A stretch of 22,586 nucleotides of DNA, taken from the IMG/VR virus record IMGVR_UViG_3300010368_000124, positions 1-22,586 of that record. One strand, given 5' to 3'. The stretch comes from a virus. The translations under genes and the position numbers were made by a program. This document shows, piece after piece, positions 21,801 through 22,586 of this stretch. The notes beneath the pieces are model-generated. The model was given only the letters and a program-made list of their open reading frames with translations. It made no database searches and was not told the DNA's origin. How positions within the stretch are numbered: position 1 is the stretch's first letter; each line of letters opens with the position of its first letter.

Positions 21801-22586
21801 AACGAGCTTGAACGCGACTTCCGCTCCGGCGAAGAGGTTACGGTCAAGGTCGTAGCTATCGGTATTCATAACCGCCGAGCCTCGTTTAATGAAGCTCCGG
21901 TTGTGACTTTTACGCCGTCACCTGACAAGTATGTCATCCCGGTCGCCCCCTCGAATGTGCAGGTCGAACGCGTTGCCTTTGACGTTGACGCTACCGCCGT
22001 CCTCTCTTGGGATGCGACGACGTCGAATGTCTTCAATTACCGGATCGACTATCGCTCTATCGAGGAGTCTGAATACACAGACGTCATCGGGGAGATCGTG
22101 ACGCCCACTGGTGAGGAAGCTGGGTACGTTGAGGGTCAGACTACCACCGACACTCAAATCGCTCTCAGCGGGCTCTCTGTGGGCTATTATCAGGCTCGCG
22201 TGCGTGCGGAACGCGGAACAGCCGTTTCTGCATGGTCGATCCTGACCTTCGCTGTAGCCGTGCCTGACCTCTCTACAACCGTCACTGGTCTTAGGATTGA
22301 TGGCGGTGCCGCCGACGCTCCTACCGGGACGTTCTCTGGATCAGCAGCCGAATTCTTTTGGGACGACGTCGCTTACGACGATGCCACCGGCAACCGCATC
22401 GGGCAGGGGAGCTATTGGCGTGACTACGAGGTCAAAATCCTTACGACCGGGGGCTCGCTGCTCCGTACGGATTACACGCGAGACCCGAAGTACACTTATG
22501 GATATGAGAAAAACCTTCAAGACGGCCTGAACCGGTCCTTCGAGATTGAGGTTCGACTGCGTGGCGTGCATGGACAGGTGTCCACT
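18795..22586 (+). CDS. Central tail tip / host-specificity protein J-like (partial, continues past window)
   Basis: The frame is open from ATG 18795 to the window end (1264 codons, no stop), so the protein is longer. Residues 1-90 contain CEWRIGYNGAVYSP, and a hydrophobic alanine-rich segment (about 92-138) follows, like the I-like assembly protein or the N-terminus of J-type proteins. No separate I gene is present. From residue 172, PLPVIYGEYRVGG opens the conserved J core. The C-terminal visible part has fibronectin type III-like repeats at about 944-1040 and 1049-1150. J proteins close the tail and bind the host receptor with the C-terminus, which lies outside the window. The start shares ATGGCTGA with the peptidase stop. 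Confidence 0.9.
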   Translation, partial: MADRAVPYTENADLECFLVLNPMDETNTRRVTVAYDPASTFGVLLADLPEECEWRIGYNGAVYSPAELVDVIPVPGSRFTVVRIPEGGDAKDIIRVVAMIALAVFAPEVAIMFGLEGMAAAAVTIAVNVAGALLINAILPPTQPAMGGTNSIDQSQSYGIDGPKNTAKEGVPLPVIYGEYRVGGNIVDAYTKNVGAYQYLYMRTILNDGEVHSIEDIEVNDQPVENFQDYQVRKTYGLDTEQSNDWFENSIRPYNRSAKLNTSYITHTTTGEVDRVRFDFVAPQGIVKFNDNGDKVAMSVDVAIDYRIVGSPTWTPMSSFALRDIAGVTTATGATGASLAVSPDGDPGMPFSISTEYRGAGSSDAWTGFGTAEGFIPPATEGIGGSDRIINTTVGQPAPSIEIARAFDIPGSYEFRVSGGSFSTIQEYGNEVGVYTIQGKRETKALRESIESVILPRAQYEFRVSRTTAEASGDDNQTVDQLYLADINEIDVDNVSYSGRATLSLRIKVNEQIRGIPTLTALVEGSLLKTYDETGAELSEEYTPNAAWIAVDCLTNPLRGGALSADRILWDSVVDWAEYCDDNALEYNGVFDFKTNVWDAEQLITRVGHAHLVRIGTKYGFVVDRAAEPVMLFGDSNIVAGTFETNWLPLTDRSNEVRLNYQDASDGYRGKTIRLVDDVALANGAPERVAEMSMPGITDHVAAGREAELMLRRNKLIFKMVSFDAPAEAIGLTIGEVALVQHSSTQFADGASGLLEAGSTTTTLELDIPVTMQTGETYRAIVHYPALLRGTKTITSIIGDIVYTTAFGSNQAQGTSLKGPSGESRIIEANAGGDWVRVDDPDQFGVGESVEFWQIDALEERDVTLDVGEQTSISFGTALPSAPPQYAKWLFGRVETVQKPFRLIGTSYSSPETRTLNFIEHNNLVYDLEAVIPQPTPTIITYVAQVRDVAASTELNTGVETGTQRVSISWNLPDDIDYMGADVYIGTDDVLGWRHFATVADVNELERDFRSGEEVTVKVVAIGIHNRRASFNEAPVVTFTPSPDKYVIPVAPSNVQVERVAFDVDATAVLSWDATTSNVFNYRIDYRSIEESEYTDVIGEIVTPTGEEAGYVEGQTTTDTQIALSGLSVGYYQARVRAERGTAVSAWSILTFAVAVPDLSTTVTGLRIDGGAADAPTGTFSGSAAEFFWDDVAYDDATGNRIGQGSYWRDYEVKILTTGGSLLRTDYTRDPKYTYGYEKNLQDGLNRSFEIEVRLRGVHGQVST

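Noticed and set aside
1-22586. tRNA genes, integrase, lysis genes, insertion sequences, diversity-generating elements
   Set aside because: I looked for cloverleaf ends, recombinase motifs, holin/endolysin patterns, terminal inverted repeats and reverse transcriptase motifs and found none I could support.

Overview
The window is a contiguous late/structural region of a tailed double-stranded DNA phage, or a prophage of one, with lambda-like siphovirus morphology. Every gene I can support is on the + strand. Genes are tightly packed, with many start/stop overlaps, and no gene-free stretch exceeds about 150 bases. Base composition is moderately GC-rich, except for one very AT-rich intergenic island. 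The host cannot be fixed from the sequence. The sigma70-type promoters and GC-rich codon use suit a proteobacterium, possibly an alphaproteobacterium, but that is inference.

Region 1 (about 50-3404) is a compact accessory operon ahead of the terminase genes. It holds a ParB-like protein, a 58-residue zinc-ribbon protein, a second ParB-like protein, a soluble ABC-class ATPase, a GNAT-fold acyltransferase-like protein and a winged-helix protein. The ATPase and GNAT proteins resemble the two halves of COG2401, an ABC ATPase fused to a predicted acetyltransferase. Together with a small zinc-binding protein this recalls the Com/Mom DNA-modification genes of phage Mu. It is the best candidate here for an undescribed system, plausibly phage DNA hypermodification.

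Region 2 (3394-8957) starts with an AT-rich island bounded by long inverted repeats directly upstream of the small terminase gene. Small and large terminase, portal, scaffold and major capsid protein follow. Region 3 (9041-12263) holds head-completion and neck genes ending with a tail-terminator-like protein. Region 4 (12347-22586) is the tail module in lambda order: major tail protein, G/GT assembly chaperones joined by a -1 frameshift on a GGGAAAC slippery heptamer, a 1239-residue tape measure, M-like and L-like minor tail proteins (the latter with four cysteines for an Fe-S cluster), an NlpC/P60 peptidase, and a J-like central tip protein that runs off the window.

A 17-bp motif, GTCACTCAGTATTGACT and variants, recurs at transcription-unit boundaries. 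In three places its TTGAC end is the -35 element of a well-spaced promoter. It also flanks the two most abundantly needed genes, major capsid and major tail protein, on both sides. This suggests a genome-wide late-gene control element or a module-boundary sequence. A strong terminator follows the capsid gene and a hairpin follows the tail-tube gene.
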